Source: Candidatus Opimibacter skivensis (GTDB lineage Bacteria > Bacteroidota > Bacteroidia > Chitinophagales > Saprospiraceae). Taken from it: 64,000 nt of DNA. The stretch covers positions 806,001-870,000 of the forward strand of contig JADKGY010000001.1 of the NCBI GenBank assembly GCA_016722045.1, given 5' to 3'. Shown in pieces: positions 33,955 through 42,713 of the stretch (positions within the stretch are counted from its first letter, which is position 1; every line of letters starts with the position of its first letter). Position numbers and translations under genes: made by a program. The notes beneath the pieces were generated by a model. It did no database searches. It had not been told where the DNA came from and saw only the letters and a program-made list of their open reading frames with translations.

Positions 33955-33962
33955 CAAATTTA
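33955..33962 (-). promoter_or_regulatory. Putative -7 box of the LpxH-like gene
   Basis: The minus strand reads TAAATTTGC, a match to TAnnTTTG, 21 nt before the ATG at 33933. Confidence 0.45.
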
Positions 33963-34071
33963 TACGTCAAGTGTGGCCTGTGTGTAAAATGAAGGGAAGT
34001 GGAGGTAAAGGTTTTGAAAAATAAATCATTGCAAGCATGAGGGCCTGAGGCGTGATTGAGGCAGCTAAGCA

Positions 34072-34110
34072 CCAATCTTAAATCTTAAATCTTAAATCCA
34101 AAATTGTAAA
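34072..34110. repeat. CTTAAAT word repeat
   Basis: CAATCTTAAATCTTAAATCT followed by TAAATCCAAAATTGTAAAG: a TTAAATC unit three times in a row plus a relative, ending next to the 3' end of tRNA-Leu. Confidence 0.6.
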
Positions 34111-34111
34111 G

Positions 34112-34197
34112 TACCCGGAGCCGGAATCGAACCGGCACGACCTTTTAGGGTCACAGGATTTTAAGTCCTGCGTGTCTACCAGTTTCACCACCCGGGC
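34112..34197 (-). tRNA. tRNA-Leu (TAA)
   Basis: On the minus strand a class II tRNA of 86 nt. The acceptor GCCCGGG pairs with TCCGGGT (two G-T). D-arm GTGAAACTGGTAGACAC, anticodon loop CTTAAAA (TAA) between CAGGA and TCCTG, a long variable arm (GACCCTAAAAGGTC) and T-arm GCCGGTTCGATTCCGGC. CCA is not encoded. Confidence 0.96.
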
Positions 34198-34209
34198 TAG
34201 TAGTCAGTG

Positions 34210-34217
34210 CAAATGTA
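34210..34217 (-). promoter_or_regulatory. Putative -7 box of tRNA-Leu
   Basis: The minus strand reads TACATTTGC, 12 nt before the tRNA 5' end. The tRNA could also be read through from rpsU, whose stop is 125 nt upstream. Confidence 0.5.
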
Positions 34218-34322
34218 GTATTATTCAACAGTAAGGTTATACCCCCATGTTGAACTTTATCAAGTAACAAAATGAACATTGAAAATCAGAGAATGCCGGC
34301 TATTACCAGACCGGTAATGGCC

Positions 34323-34517
34323 TTAGATACTTTCTTCGCCCTGTTTCTTAGTGCGGTAGACAGCCTTTAGTACCTGGTTCCTACGTACAACGGATGGTTT
34401 TACGAACTCCTTGCGGCGGCGTAATTCCTGGATCAATCTGACATTCTGAACTTTACGTTTGTAGCGTTTAAGTGCGCGATCAATTGATTCTGTGTCTTTT
34501 ACTTCGATTATAAGCAT
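34323..34517 (-). CDS. rpsU: 30S ribosomal protein S21
   Basis: 64 residues, all family features: MLIIEVKDTESIDRALKRYKRKV, then RELRRRKEFVKPS-type basic helix (QELRRRKEFVKPSVVRR) and a lysine-rich tail. Short and basic, as expected. In Bacteroidota S21 has been linked to loss of anti-Shine-Dalgarno use on the ribosome. The best promoter of the window, with both boxes, lies upstream, and tRNA-Leu follows. Confidence 0.96.
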   Translation of the reverse strand: MLIIEVKDTESIDRALKRYKRKVQNVRLIQELRRRKEFVKPSVVRRNQVLKAVYRTKKQGEESI

Positions 34518-34544
34518 TCTGAATAGGATAAATTTTTAGCGGGG

Positions 34545-34575
34545 CAAAGGTATCATTCTTTTATTAATATACCAA
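34545..34575 (-). promoter_or_regulatory. Promoter of rpsU with -33 and -7 boxes
   Basis: On the minus strand TTG (34573-34575) is followed after 20 nt by TACCTTTGC (-7 box at 34545-34552), 27 nt before the start codon. Both elements and the spacing fit the Bacteroidota consensus. Confidence 0.7.
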
Positions 34576-34626
34576 TACCCCGCCAATATCGTCTTTTTTG
34601 GGTGCATGAATTGAATTATCAGAATT

Positions 34627-36117
34627 CTATTTGCCCAGTACTTTGATCAAAGTACCGGCAGAGACCTGGTCTGATTGACTCATTCCATTGACGATTGCAA
34701 ATTCTTTTATACGGTCCGCCGGAACACCCGCTGCCTGTAGTGCCTGAGTCAGGGTGCCTGACTTTGCGACAGAGACCACTTTAATCCGATCAGGTTTTAC
34801 ATTAATTTTGGCCTGGTCTTTTAGTTCTTTGAACCCCGTCATTGTTTTATCAAATTGACTCGCATAGCTTTGAAAGTCACCTGGAGTAGAGACACCATGA
34901 AATACATATATATTCTGTTTGTATTGAATGTACATGCTTTTCACAGCAATCGATGTCGTGGTACCTGTGTTTGGGTCCTGGGTATCCTGAGTAGATAATA
35001 CTTCCATAGCCGCAAAGCCATTCACGGTCAATTGACGACTGTTCGTAACCGTAAGTTTTAAGTTAGTAGCTGTGGTTGTTGCAGCGGTCTGCAAAGAATT
35101 TCCTTCAGCTATGGTAAATATCATAAGTGCTTTACCATTAGATGGCGCCATTTGTACCTGTGAAGGACTATTCTGTAATTGCCAGTTAGATGGAACCGGA
35201 AATTGAAACTTGAATTCGGGATGATAAAAAACGCCTGCCTCAACAAATCCCTGGCGCGGATCGTCTCCAAAAACAATTCCGTCAACCATTTTCAGATATT
35301 TATCCCTATTTACTTTAAATGTTTCACCGGGATATTTAGCCTGCCATTCTGTAGCCGCTTTATCTACTTTGTTATATCGGTCAGAAGGATCCGGGTGAGT
35401 GGATAAAAATGTAGGAAGACTTCCACCTGAGTCATCACTCAATGACTTCAGTGTTTTGAAAAAATCTGCCATCTGATGTGCATCAAAGTCAACCTTTGTG
35501 GAATACTCCGCACCCAATTGGTCGGCCTGGCTTTCATCATCCCTGCTGTATTTGAGAAAGAGAAGACTTAACGCAGTTTGGGCTGTATTAGCAAATGCAG
35601 CAAATTCTTTCGAAACGACCATTCCACCTATTAGAAGCACATTGGCAATGGTTGATTTTGTGTATTGTTCAACGCCGTGACGGGCAGTGATATGTCCTGT
35701 CTCATGTCCAAGCACGCCAGCGAATTCAGCTTCATTATTAAAGTAAGCCATGATGCCCCTGGTGAAATAAACATATCCTCCCGGGACTGCAAAAGCATTT
35801 ACTACAGGAGAGTCAACGATTCGGTATGTAAATTTCAGATTTGGACGATGGGAAATTTTTACCATCTCCTGCCCACGGGTATTGATAAAATCCTGTAATG
35901 CCTGATTGTCATATAATCCATACTCAGCTATGACCTGAGGATCTGACTCAGCTCCCAGCGCAATCTCCTGCTGTTCGGACATCAGTACGAATTCTTTCTT
36001 ACCCGAAACCGGATTGATGGCACATGCGGCAATAAAGAAAAAGCAAATGAGAAAAGTAAACTTAAAGATCACTGATGAATTTCCTGATTTCATGGTCAAT
36101 TGTGTTTTTTTATTCAT
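34627..36117 (-). CDS. M48-family zinc metalloprotease, lipoprotein
   Basis: 496 residues; a second ATG at 36093 gives a shorter signal (MKSGNSSVIFKFTFLICFFFIAAC). The lipobox IAAC anchors it to a membrane outside the cytoplasm. The M48 core has FAVPGGYVYFTRGIMAYFNNEAEFAGVLGHETGHITARH, with the HExxH zinc motif, and the third ligand Glu in DDESQADQLGAEYS. The region after ~270 is a beta domain (FKFQPVPSNW-like and ITAEG-like strands), and the end (GTLTQALQAAGVPADRIKEFAIVNGM) resembles a LysM-like segment. Likely a BepA/YfgC-type outer-membrane quality-control protease. Confidence 0.92.
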   Translation of the reverse strand: MNKKTQLTMKSGNSSVIFKFTFLICFFFIAACAINPVSGKKEFVLMSEQQEIALGAESDPQVIAEYGLYDNQALQDFINTRGQEMVKISHRPNLKFTYRIVDSPVVNAFAVPGGYVYFTRGIMAYFNNEAEFAGVLGHETGHITARHGVEQYTKSTIANVLLIGGMVVSKEFAAFANTAQTALSLLFLKYSRDDESQADQLGAEYSTKVDFDAHQMADFFKTLKSLSDDSGGSLPTFLSTHPDPSDRYNKVDKAATEWQAKYPGETFKVNRDKYLKMVDGIVFGDDPRQGFVEAGVFYHPEFKFQFPVPSNWQLQNSPSQVQMAPSNGKALMIFTIAEGNSLQTAATTTATNLKLTVTNSRQLTVNGFAAMEVLSTQDTQDPNTGTTTSIAVKSMYIQYKQNIYVFHGVSTPGDFQSYASQFDKTMTGFKELKDQAKINVKPDRIKVVSVAKSGTLTQALQAAGVPADRIKEFAIVNGMSQSDQVSAGTLIKVLGK

Positions 36118-36433
36118 AGGTTTTGCGACAAGTAAATTATCAATTTTATTCTTTTGAAGGAGTCTTTGAAAAAAAACGGGTTAATGGACTAATTCCATAA
36201 CTGCACATTAGGGCTATTTTACCCGAGGGAATAACGATATTTGCCCAACATAGGAGGGATCACTACGGCTTCATGTCATTGAATAAAGCAGCAAAGGGTG
36301 CAATTTGTTTAATGATTATCGATATTACGCAGTTTTTTTTTCAAAAGCCTTTCATTCCCTTCATACTGATATTAACTCATAGCACAGGTTAAATAATATG
36401 ATCTAAGACTTATCATACCCGCTGAACAACGAT
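36118..36433. other. Gene-free divergent region between M48 protease and PBP1A
   Basis: 316 nt. I see no RNA gene and no repeat. A 39-codon ORF (36273-36392, starting MSLNKAAKGAICLM) on the plus strand has an AGGAGG at 36252-36257, but the 15-nt spacing is too long and nothing supports coding. A near-match to the -7 box (GATATTTGCCC) occurs around 36236. Confidence 0.4.
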
Positions 36434-38839
36434 ATGGCTATTAAGGGAATCCCTAAAATAAATACTGGTACAATACAAAAATACCTGGTGTCCGTGTGGA
36501 CAAGGTTTAAGACTGATCTTAAAGATCCTAAAGGGCGAAAAAAGCTATTTTTTTATGTCCTTAAAGGAATCGGCGCCTTCATTTTATTATTTGTTACTCT
36601 TTTTCTTCTGACCTGGGCCGGTCTGTTCGGTTCGATTCCCAATAAGAAAACACTTCTGGCTATTCGCCAACCTGAAGCATCAAAAATCTACAGTGCTGAC
36701 GGAAAACTGATGGGTAAGTATTACACCAAAAACAGAAATACATTACAGTTCGATCAGATTCCACCTGAATTCATGAATTCCCTTATCGCTGTGGAAGACG
36801 AAAGGTTTTGGACTCATCATGGAATTGATTTCAGGAGCTGGATGCGTGTTCTGGTGAAACGAATTTTACTGGGACAGGAAAGCGCAGGAGGTGGTAGTAC
36901 GCTTTCGCAGCAATTGGCTAAAAATTTATTTCCAAGAAAAGATTTTTGGGCCGGTTCGATGCTCATCAATAAATTCAGAGAGTTTATTATAGCCTCTCGA
37001 CTTGAAAATGCATATTCAAAAGAACAGCTTCTGACTTTCTATGTCAATACTGTTCCTTTTGGTGAAAATATTTATGGTCTTGATGCTGCGGCTGATCGTT
37101 ACTTCAGTAAAACAGCGGATACACTTGCCATTGAAGAAAGTGCATTACTTGTTGGCTTATTAAAGGCAACCAGTTATTTCAATCCACGTAACTTTCCTGA
37201 ACGTGCTATCCAGCGGCGGAATGTAGTACTCCATCAAATGGAGGTGAACGGAATGATTGATTCACTGATGTATGACTCTCTGAGCAACATCCCTTTAAAG
37301 TTAAGCTATCAACGAAATACAGATTCCGAAGGCATTGCACTTTATTTCAGAAATCAACTACGACCTATTCTTCTGGATTGGTGTAAGACACATAAGAAAC
37401 CGGATGGAGAGCCATACAATTTATTCATTGATGGGTTAAAAATCTATACGACTATTGATTTTGGCATGCAACAATATGCGGAAGAGGCTGTCAAAAATCA
37501 TGTCGCAGAACTTCAATCCGTCTTTGATAAACAATTTAATGATTATAAAGAATATGAAGCTCCTCTGGATGATCTTATGCAGAGGTCTTCAAGATATCAG
37601 GCTTATATAAAAGAGGGTTATAGTGAAAAAGATATTCGGGATTCCTTTGACTTGAAGCAGAAAATAAAATGGTGGACATCACGAGGAGTTAAGGATACTA
37701 TTGCATCCCCGATGGATAGTTTAAAGCATGACCTGAGGATGTTGCAGGGAGCACTTGTAGCTATTAATCCAAAGACGGGTGGCGTACTGGCATGGGTAGG
37801 CGGAAACGATGCTCAACAATTCAACATTGATTATCTGATCACACCACGACAACCTGGCTCTGCATTTAAACCTTTGCTATATGCTACAGCGCTTGAGCAG
37901 GGAATAAGCCCATGTTCTTTTTATCCAAACGAATTGCATACATATGTAGTGAAAAATGAAAACTGGACACCTAAAAATTCGAATTATCAATACGGTGGAT
38001 TCTATTCATTGAACGGCGCTTTAGCACATAGTGTCAATACGATAGCAGTCCAATTGATATATGATACGGGGATAGATGCTGTCATCCAGAAAGCAAGGCG
38101 AATGGGTATTAAAGGTGAGCTTCCCAGGGTACCCTCACTCGCACTTGGCACTGCAGAAGTAACATTACTTGATCTTGTCAGCGCATATTCAACGTTTATC
38201 ACCAGGGGTAATCATCGTCCTTATATGTTGATCACCCGGATTGAAGATGCAGATGGTACAGTGCTTGAAGAATATAAGAGTCAACCTACCACCAGTGTTT
38301 TCACAGAAGAAACTGTATTGATGATGGATCAGCTATTAGCTTCGGTTGTTGATGGAGGTATGGCAGGTACACTTCGTTATATCTATGGACTTAAAGGTGC
38401 ACTCGCAGGAAAAACTGGTACTACTCAGTTTCAATCTGATGGTTTATTCGTGGGTATGTCTCCAAAATTTATTGCCGGCACCTGGGTAGGATGTTTTGAT
38501 CGGCGTGTCAGTTTTAATAGTCTGAGAGATGGACAGGGCAGTAAAACAGCTTTACCGATCTGGGGTGAATTTGTGAAAAAATTACAAAACGACCCTGAGT
38601 ATAAATCATGGTTTACAGGTTACTGGCCGGAAGAATATCAATGGGTCAAGGATTGTCCATTTACTTCAGATGGAAGTGATTTGGTTGAACTTAATCCTAC
38701 TATGCCCGGCGATTCAATAACCTGGCCCAGAAGATATGTGAGAAGGGCTGATCAGAACAGAGGTATCGGGAAACTTATTGAAGATATTTTTGGTAAAAAA
38801 GATAAAAAGAAGGACGAAGAGGAAAAGAAAAACGAATAA
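36434..38839 (+). CDS. Penicillin-binding protein 1A (bifunctional peptidoglycan synthase)
   Basis: 801 residues. One N-terminal TM helix (GIGAFILLFVTLFLLTWAG). The glycosyltransferase domain (GT51) has the catalytic E121 in AVEDERFWTHHG and GGGSTLSQQLAKNLF. The transpeptidase domain has S476-x-x-K in PGSAFKP, S533-V-N in AHSVNTIA and K660-T-G in AGKTGTTQFQSDGLFVG. All catalytic residues are therefore present. The C-terminus is rich in Lys/Glu (GKKDKKKDEEEKKNE). It polymerises and cross-links peptidoglycan. It is a single gene. Confidence 0.97.
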   Translation: MAIKGIPKINTGTIQKYLVSVWTRFKTDLKDPKGRKKLFFYVLKGIGAFILLFVTLFLLTWAGLFGSIPNKKTLLAIRQPEASKIYSADGKLMGKYYTKNRNTLQFDQIPPEFMNSLIAVEDERFWTHHGIDFRSWMRVLVKRILLGQESAGGGSTLSQQLAKNLFPRKDFWAGSMLINKFREFIIASRLENAYSKEQLLTFYVNTVPFGENIYGLDAAADRYFSKTADTLAIEESALLVGLLKATSYFNPRNFPERAIQRRNVVLHQMEVNGMIDSLMYDSLSNIPLKLSYQRNTDSEGIALYFRNQLRPILLDWCKTHKKPDGEPYNLFIDGLKIYTTIDFGMQQYAEEAVKNHVAELQSVFDKQFNDYKEYEAPLDDLMQRSSRYQAYIKEGYSEKDIRDSFDLKQKIKWWTSRGVKDTIASPMDSLKHDLRMLQGALVAINPKTGGVLAWVGGNDAQQFNIDYLITPRQPGSAFKPLLYATALEQGISPCSFYPNELHTYVVKNENWTPKNSNYQYGGFYSLNGALAHSVNTIAVQLIYDTGIDAVIQKARRMGIKGELPRVPSLALGTAEVTLLDLVSAYSTFITRGNHRPYMLITRIEDADGTVLEEYKSQPTTSVFTEETVLMMDQLLASVVDGGMAGTLRYIYGLKGALAGKTGTTQFQSDGLFVGMSPKFIAGTWVGCFDRRVSFNSLRDGQGSKTALPIWGEFVKKLQNDPEYKSWFTGYWPEEYQWVKDCPFTSDGSDLVELNPTMPGDSITWPRRYVRRADQNRGIGKLIEDIFGKKDKKKDEEEKKNE

Positions 38840-38925
38840 TAATTACACGAAAGTTAACCTTGTGACAACAGGTTCTTAACAAAATTTCATGGCGATCCTA
38901 CGTCTTTATAATAAAACAAGGAGCT

Positions 38926-39621
38926 ATGAAAAAGACAATCTTATTTATCCCTTCTTTTATCATTTTATTTCTAAGTGCAATTGTTCCTTTGAGAGCAAGT
39001 CATCTCGACGGGCTTTGGCGAAATGAGCGCTTGCGTATCACCCTAAGGGTCGAACAAGATCAGGATGGATTCAGAGCTAAGCGGACTGATGAGGGGATCT
39101 GGTACCATTACATTACAGACGACAATCGGTATTTCACAGACAAGCGTGGCAACTGGTATGAGTTGATCGATGATGACCAACTTGTATGGAACGATGTGAA
39201 GTCAGATAAAAGAATCAATTTCAACAGGGTAAATAATCGTGACTACAATCAATTCGATAATCGCGGCATTATTTATAATTCATATGGTAATTCATATGAC
39301 AGAAGCACTCAAAATGACTGGTATAATAATTCTTACGTAGACCGGACAGATTATCTTGAAGGCAATTGGTATCAACGAAATGGAAGGGGGAATCTTCAGA
39401 TTGAAACCTTTCATGGTGGCATCAGAGTGAAGACTGAACATCGGGGTTGGGAAAAATTCTATGGTGATCTAAGTGGGAGCCGATTCAGAGATGATGATGG
39501 GGATACAATCATACTGCTTGATGATGAGACTCTGCGTTTCAGAAATGATCATGGTAAATGCGAAGAAATCTATACACGTCATCGGCATTGGGATCGTGAC
39601 GGACATTATTGGAGAGATTAA
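38926..39621 (+). CDS. Secreted protein with an internally duplicated beta domain
   Basis: 231 residues, signal peptide MKKTILFIPSFIILFLSAIVPLRAS. Two halves align with each other: LDGLW (27-31) and LEGNW (144-148), each followed by GFR.K/GIR.K, an aromatic-rich strand, F.D..G and L.DD..L.WND/RFRND. An Asn/Tyr-rich linker (~100-140) separates them. I do not recognise a family; the pattern suggests two small beta barrels or sheets in the periplasm or outside. An AAGGAG precedes the ATG by 2 nt, unusual here. A strong terminator follows. Confidence 0.7.
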   Translation: MKKTILFIPSFIILFLSAIVPLRASHLDGLWRNERLRITLRVEQDQDGFRAKRTDEGIWYHYITDDNRYFTDKRGNWYELIDDDQLVWNDVKSDKRINFNRVNNRDYNQFDNRGIIYNSYGNSYDRSTQNDWYNNSYVDRTDYLEGNWYQRNGRGNLQIETFHGGIRVKTEHRGWEKFYGDLSGSRFRDDDGDTIILLDDETLRFRNDHGKCEEIYTRHRHWDRDGHYWRD

Positions 39622-39643
39622 GGATTGGTAGTTTGTTGAAATG

Positions 39644-39680
39644 AACAAGCCGGAGGTGAGGTCCGGCTTGTTTTATTTAT
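39644..39680 (+). terminator. Intrinsic terminator after the duplicated-domain gene
   Basis: AACAAGCCGGA (39644-39654) and TCCGGCTTGTT (39662-39672), an 11-bp perfect stem with a 7-nt loop, then TTTATTTAT. Confidence 0.9.
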
Positions 39681-39706
39681 TCGAGAAATAGATTTCTGAA
39701 AAAGAA

Positions 39707-39730
39707 AGAGACGCGATAAATCGCGTCTCT
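39707..39730. repeat. REP-like perfect palindrome AGAGACGCGAT
   Basis: AGAGACGCGAT (39707-39717), AA, ATCGCGTCTCT (39720-39730): an 11-bp perfect stem with a 2-nt loop between convergent genes. No T run flanks it, and a separate terminator is adjacent. Confidence 0.7.
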
Positions 39731-39759
39731 ACGACCGGAATTATATTTTTCTCTTTCCG

Positions 39760-42198
39760 TTATTCATGTTGTACAACGAATGATTTTAAACTCGTTTGAG
39801 TTTTGGAGTAAGCCTGAACAGTATAAATGCCAGGTACCCAGTTTGATACATCGATGGATTGAGTAAAATCATCATTTTTATTGAACGTTTTTCGCCATAC
39901 CACACCTAAATCACTTCCCAAATGATTTATAACCAAGGCGTTGATGACCTCTTTTGAAAATTCAACTTTAATAACATCGTCTGCGGGGTTTGGCGACATT
40001 GAAAACAAAAAGTCCGGTAATTCTTCCACTTTAGTTTTGCTATTTGTTGTTTCATGCTCCGCTCCATCTGTATTGGAAACCTGATTTTGATTTTCTTGCA
40101 AAACAAACTTGATGGGCAACGTAAATGAAACAGGTACAAACATTCCAAGGTGTTTTCCTGGAGTCCACCGTGGCATACTATTAACAACGCGTAGTGCTTC
40201 CTCATCACAACCCCCACCAATACCTCTGATTACTTTTGCATTCTGGATATCACCTTCTTTTGAGACGACAAACTGTACGATCACTTGTCCCGAGATTTCA
40301 TCTTCACGCGCCTTATCAGGATATTTTATATTCTGGCAAATGTAGTTGTACATTGCTTGAGTACCATCAGGAAATGATGGCATTTCCTCTACATATGTGA
40401 ACACTTCACCTTCCGAGGATTCAACATCCTGTTTTATTTCTTTCTGTTGCAACACAAATTTGAAGGGCAATGTAAATACAATGGGAACTGCTTTTCCTTC
40501 ATAGGTACCAGGTATCCATTTTTCGGGCATGTCTTTCATGCTATTGATCACCCGAAGAGCTTCATTATTGAGTCCGGGACTAATTCCCTTCACAACACTC
40601 GCGTTTGAAATGGACCCATCAGGTTCAACAATGAATTGAACTATTACCAATCCTTCATTTCCTTGCTCACGGTCTTCCCTAGGATATTTAATTGATTGAT
40701 AAATGAATTTAAACATGTCGTCAGAGGAACCCGGAAAACGAGGCATTTCGTCAACAAAGACATGGTCCGGAAGATTTTCGGAAGGATTATATACTTCAGT
40801 GCCTGCATACCAGTAAGAGTCATTTGAACGAGGCAACTTTGCCCGATCATCCGTCTTAAAATCTACGTAATTCTTATATGATCTATCCTCTCCAACAGGA
40901 TTCTCCTTTAAATTAAATGCTGTAATAACTGTTGTGGGCATTGTATCCTTCATCTGATAATAAGCACGGCCAGGATTCATTTCAGGTATTACATAAATAA
41001 ACCTGGCATTGAGCTTGATTTCAAGATTTGAAAATTTATTTATATCAACCACTTTTGAACCTTTAGGTGGATATATGTATAAAGTACGTTCAAGGTTCTT
41101 ATTTACGGCCTTTGTCAATGCCTGTTCTAGGAATTCATTCTTAATTTCCTTTTGATTAAGAAAGTATCTTTTATCAGTTGTGATCACTAGTATACATGAG
41201 TCATGATTTGGCATCGTTGAAACTGCCGACCATATAGAGTCAAAAGGAGTATAGACTTTGAGACCATCATTATAAACATTAAAAACATGATAACTTGAAT
41301 TAATACTGTTTTTATTAGATGTTGATTTCTCCCTGAACGAAAAAATAACCAAGGCCATCAAAAGAATCGGTACGATCCCAAAGTATTTGTACTTTGCAGA
41401 TTGAAATGAGCGCTCTTTGTTCATCATGATAAGACGATTTTTAAGTTGTGAATAGATCAATTGATTGGACAGACGATGTTGTAATCCTTCATTTTTCTGT
41501 GACACCAGAAAGGAGGCATAGTTTTCCCAGGGTGTGTCTTTGACTACTTCAGCATCAGCCAGGAATTCATGGACTTCTCTTAATTTTTTCCTGTACAGGT
41601 ACACCATGGGGCTTGGCCATAAACCGATACAAACTAATTCCATAAAAAGAATATCGAAGGTGTGCAAGCCCAAGACGTGCGTTTTCTCATGAACTATGAT
41701 TTCTTTAATTTCATCCTCATTGAACTGATGACTTAGAGGTAGATATATCGTATCGAAAAATGAAAAAGGACTCTTCACTTCAGGTGACAAGACACAAAGC
41801 TGATTATACATCCATTTCTTCTCACCATTTCTTTTTATTTTCAAAATCGCAACGACAGAGATTATGATCCTGTAACTCAGGTAAAGAACTCCCGAAACAT
41901 ACAAGGATGTAAGGATGTTAAGCCATGGAATTGTCTGCTCACGAGGCGTAATGATGGCTTCATTCATCGTACTTAGGTAAGCACCAACATAGACATATGG
42001 AGCAGTCACAATTGAATGTGCATTCTGTTGTTCCAGAATATAGATCCGGATCAGTGGCATAATTAAACTCATCACCACTGAAACCAATAGATAAATCCTG
42101 TTGGTCTGAAACAATGTCTCTTTCTGCAAAGCCACATGATACAAGACATAAAAGAAAGCCAGACAAATCGTTACCTGGAGCATATACGTGATCAGCAT
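39760..42198 (-). CDS. BlaR1-like M56 membrane peptidase with two TonB_C domains and a T9SS-type C-terminus
   Basis: 812 residues. The N-terminal ~285 residues are an M56/BlaR1 membrane peptidase: four TM helices (~2-20, 35-55, 90-118, 268-288), zinc motif H170-E-K-T-H174, and a downstream EFLADAEVV with the third ligand. A unique periplasmic part follows (~290-500). Then come two TonB C-terminal domains (KYPREDREQGNEGLVIVQFIVEPDGSI and KYPDKAREDEISGQVIVQFVVSKEGDI, each ending VP..FTLP.KF). The last ~85 residues (FSMSPNPADDVIKVEF ... WVPGIYTVQAYSK ... KSFVVQ) look like a T9SS sorting domain. It starts 2 nt after the blaI-type gene, whose product it would cleave on signal. Confidence 0.9.
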   Translation of the reverse strand: MLITYMLQVTICLAFFYVLYHVALQKETLFQTNRIYLLVSVVMSLIMPLIRIYILEQQNAHSIVTAPYVYVGAYLSTMNEAIITPREQTIPWLNILTSLYVSGVLYLSYRIIISVVAILKIKRNGEKKWMYNQLCVLSPEVKSPFSFFDTIYLPLSHQFNEDEIKEIIVHEKTHVLGLHTFDILFMELVCIGLWPSPMVYLYRKKLREVHEFLADAEVVKDTPWENYASFLVSQKNEGLQHRLSNQLIYSQLKNRLIMMNKERSFQSAKYKYFGIVPILLMALVIFSFREKSTSNKNSINSSYHVFNVYNDGLKVYTPFDSIWSAVSTMPNHDSCILVITTDKRYFLNQKEIKNEFLEQALTKAVNKNLERTLYIYPPKGSKVVDINKFSNLEIKLNARFIYVIPEMNPGRAYYQMKDTMPTTVITAFNLKENPVGEDRSYKNYVDFKTDDRAKLPRSNDSYWYAGTEVYNPSENLPDHVFVDEMPRFPGSSDDMFKFIYQSIKYPREDREQGNEGLVIVQFIVEPDGSISNASVVKGISPGLNNEALRVINSMKDMPEKWIPGTYEGKAVPIVFTLPFKFVLQQKEIKQDVESSEGEVFTYVEEMPSFPDGTQAMYNYICQNIKYPDKAREDEISGQVIVQFVVSKEGDIQNAKVIRGIGGGCDEEALRVVNSMPRWTPGKHLGMFVPVSFTLPIKFVLQENQNQVSNTDGAEHETTNSKTKVEELPDFLFSMSPNPADDVIKVEFSKEVINALVINHLGSDLGVVWRKTFNKNDDFTQSIDVSNWVPGIYTVQAYSKTQTSLKSFVVQHE

Positions 42199-42200
42199 GG

Positions 42201-42569
42201 CTAAGGTTTTTTCTTTAACTTCTTAATGATTTCCTGCAACTCCTCTATAGTCGTCTCTTCTTCTTCCACCAGAAAAGAGACAAGTTTCGGTGTAGATCCA
42301 TTGAAATAATTATGAATTAGGGACAAAAGACTACCTCTTGAATATTCATCTTTGGTGATCAATGGGAAATATTCGTAAGTCCTGCCGTAGGTTTTGTGAT
42401 CTACAAATCCCTTACGTTCTAAAATCCGCACAATGGAGGATATCGAAGAATGTGGAGGTTTAGGAGGAGCTATTTTGTCAATGATGTCAGCCACTGTGCA
42501 TCTCCCAAGCTGCCAGATGAAATGCATGATCTCCTCCTCTCCTTTCGTTAATCGTTGGATCCGGTTCAT
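42201..42569 (-). CDS. BlaI/MecI-family transcriptional repressor
   Basis: 122 residues, winged helix: RLTKGEEEIMHFIWQLGRCTVADIIDKI, then SSISSIVRILERKGFVDHKTYGRTYEYFPLITKDEY with the wing and the cleavage-region equivalent. The C-terminal dimerisation helices (LLSLIHNYFNGSTPKLVSFLVEEEETTIEELQEIIKKLKK) complete the family. It represses its own operon. Three ATAACGTAT half sites lie around its promoter at 42572-42614. It is translationally linked to the M56 gene (2-nt gap). Confidence 0.95.
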   Translation of the reverse strand: MNRIQRLTKGEEEIMHFIWQLGRCTVADIIDKIAPPKPPHSSISSIVRILERKGFVDHKTYGRTYEYFPLITKDEYSRGSLLSLIHNYFNGSTPKLVSFLVEEEETTIEELQEIIKKLKKKP

Positions 42570-42571
42570 AT

Positions 42572-42614
42572 TTTATACGTTATGAAATCAAATATAACGT
42601 ATAAATACGTTATG
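42572..42614 (-). promoter_or_regulatory. BlaI-type operator embedding the -7 box of the blaI/blaR1 operon
   Basis: ATAACGTA (42594-42601) and TACGTTAT (42606-42613) form a perfect 8-bp inverted repeat with a 4-nt spacer. A third copy, TTTATACGTTATG (42572-42584), sits between the transcription start and the start codon and mirrors 42594-42605 over 12 bp. The -7 box TATATTTG (minus strand) is at 42589-42596, in between. Repressor bound here would block RNA polymerase. Confidence 0.8.
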
Positions 42615-42713
42615 TAGCTAATTTTTACATTTTTATTTTATTTTATTTTTCGTTAACCATATTCAACTAAGTCTGAAACATTATTTCAAATAAGCTTCAC
42701 CTATTTCTTTTCC

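Noticed and set aside
36273..36392. Small ORF of 39 codons before PBP1A
   Set aside because: The AGGAGG is 15 nt away, there is no promoter with both boxes and no recognisable protein feature; chance is likely.
39760..42569. Complete beta-lactam resistance (bla/mec) cluster
   Set aside because: No beta-lactamase or PBP2a gene lies beside the regulators. PBP1A at 36434 is an ordinary housekeeping protein on the other strand.
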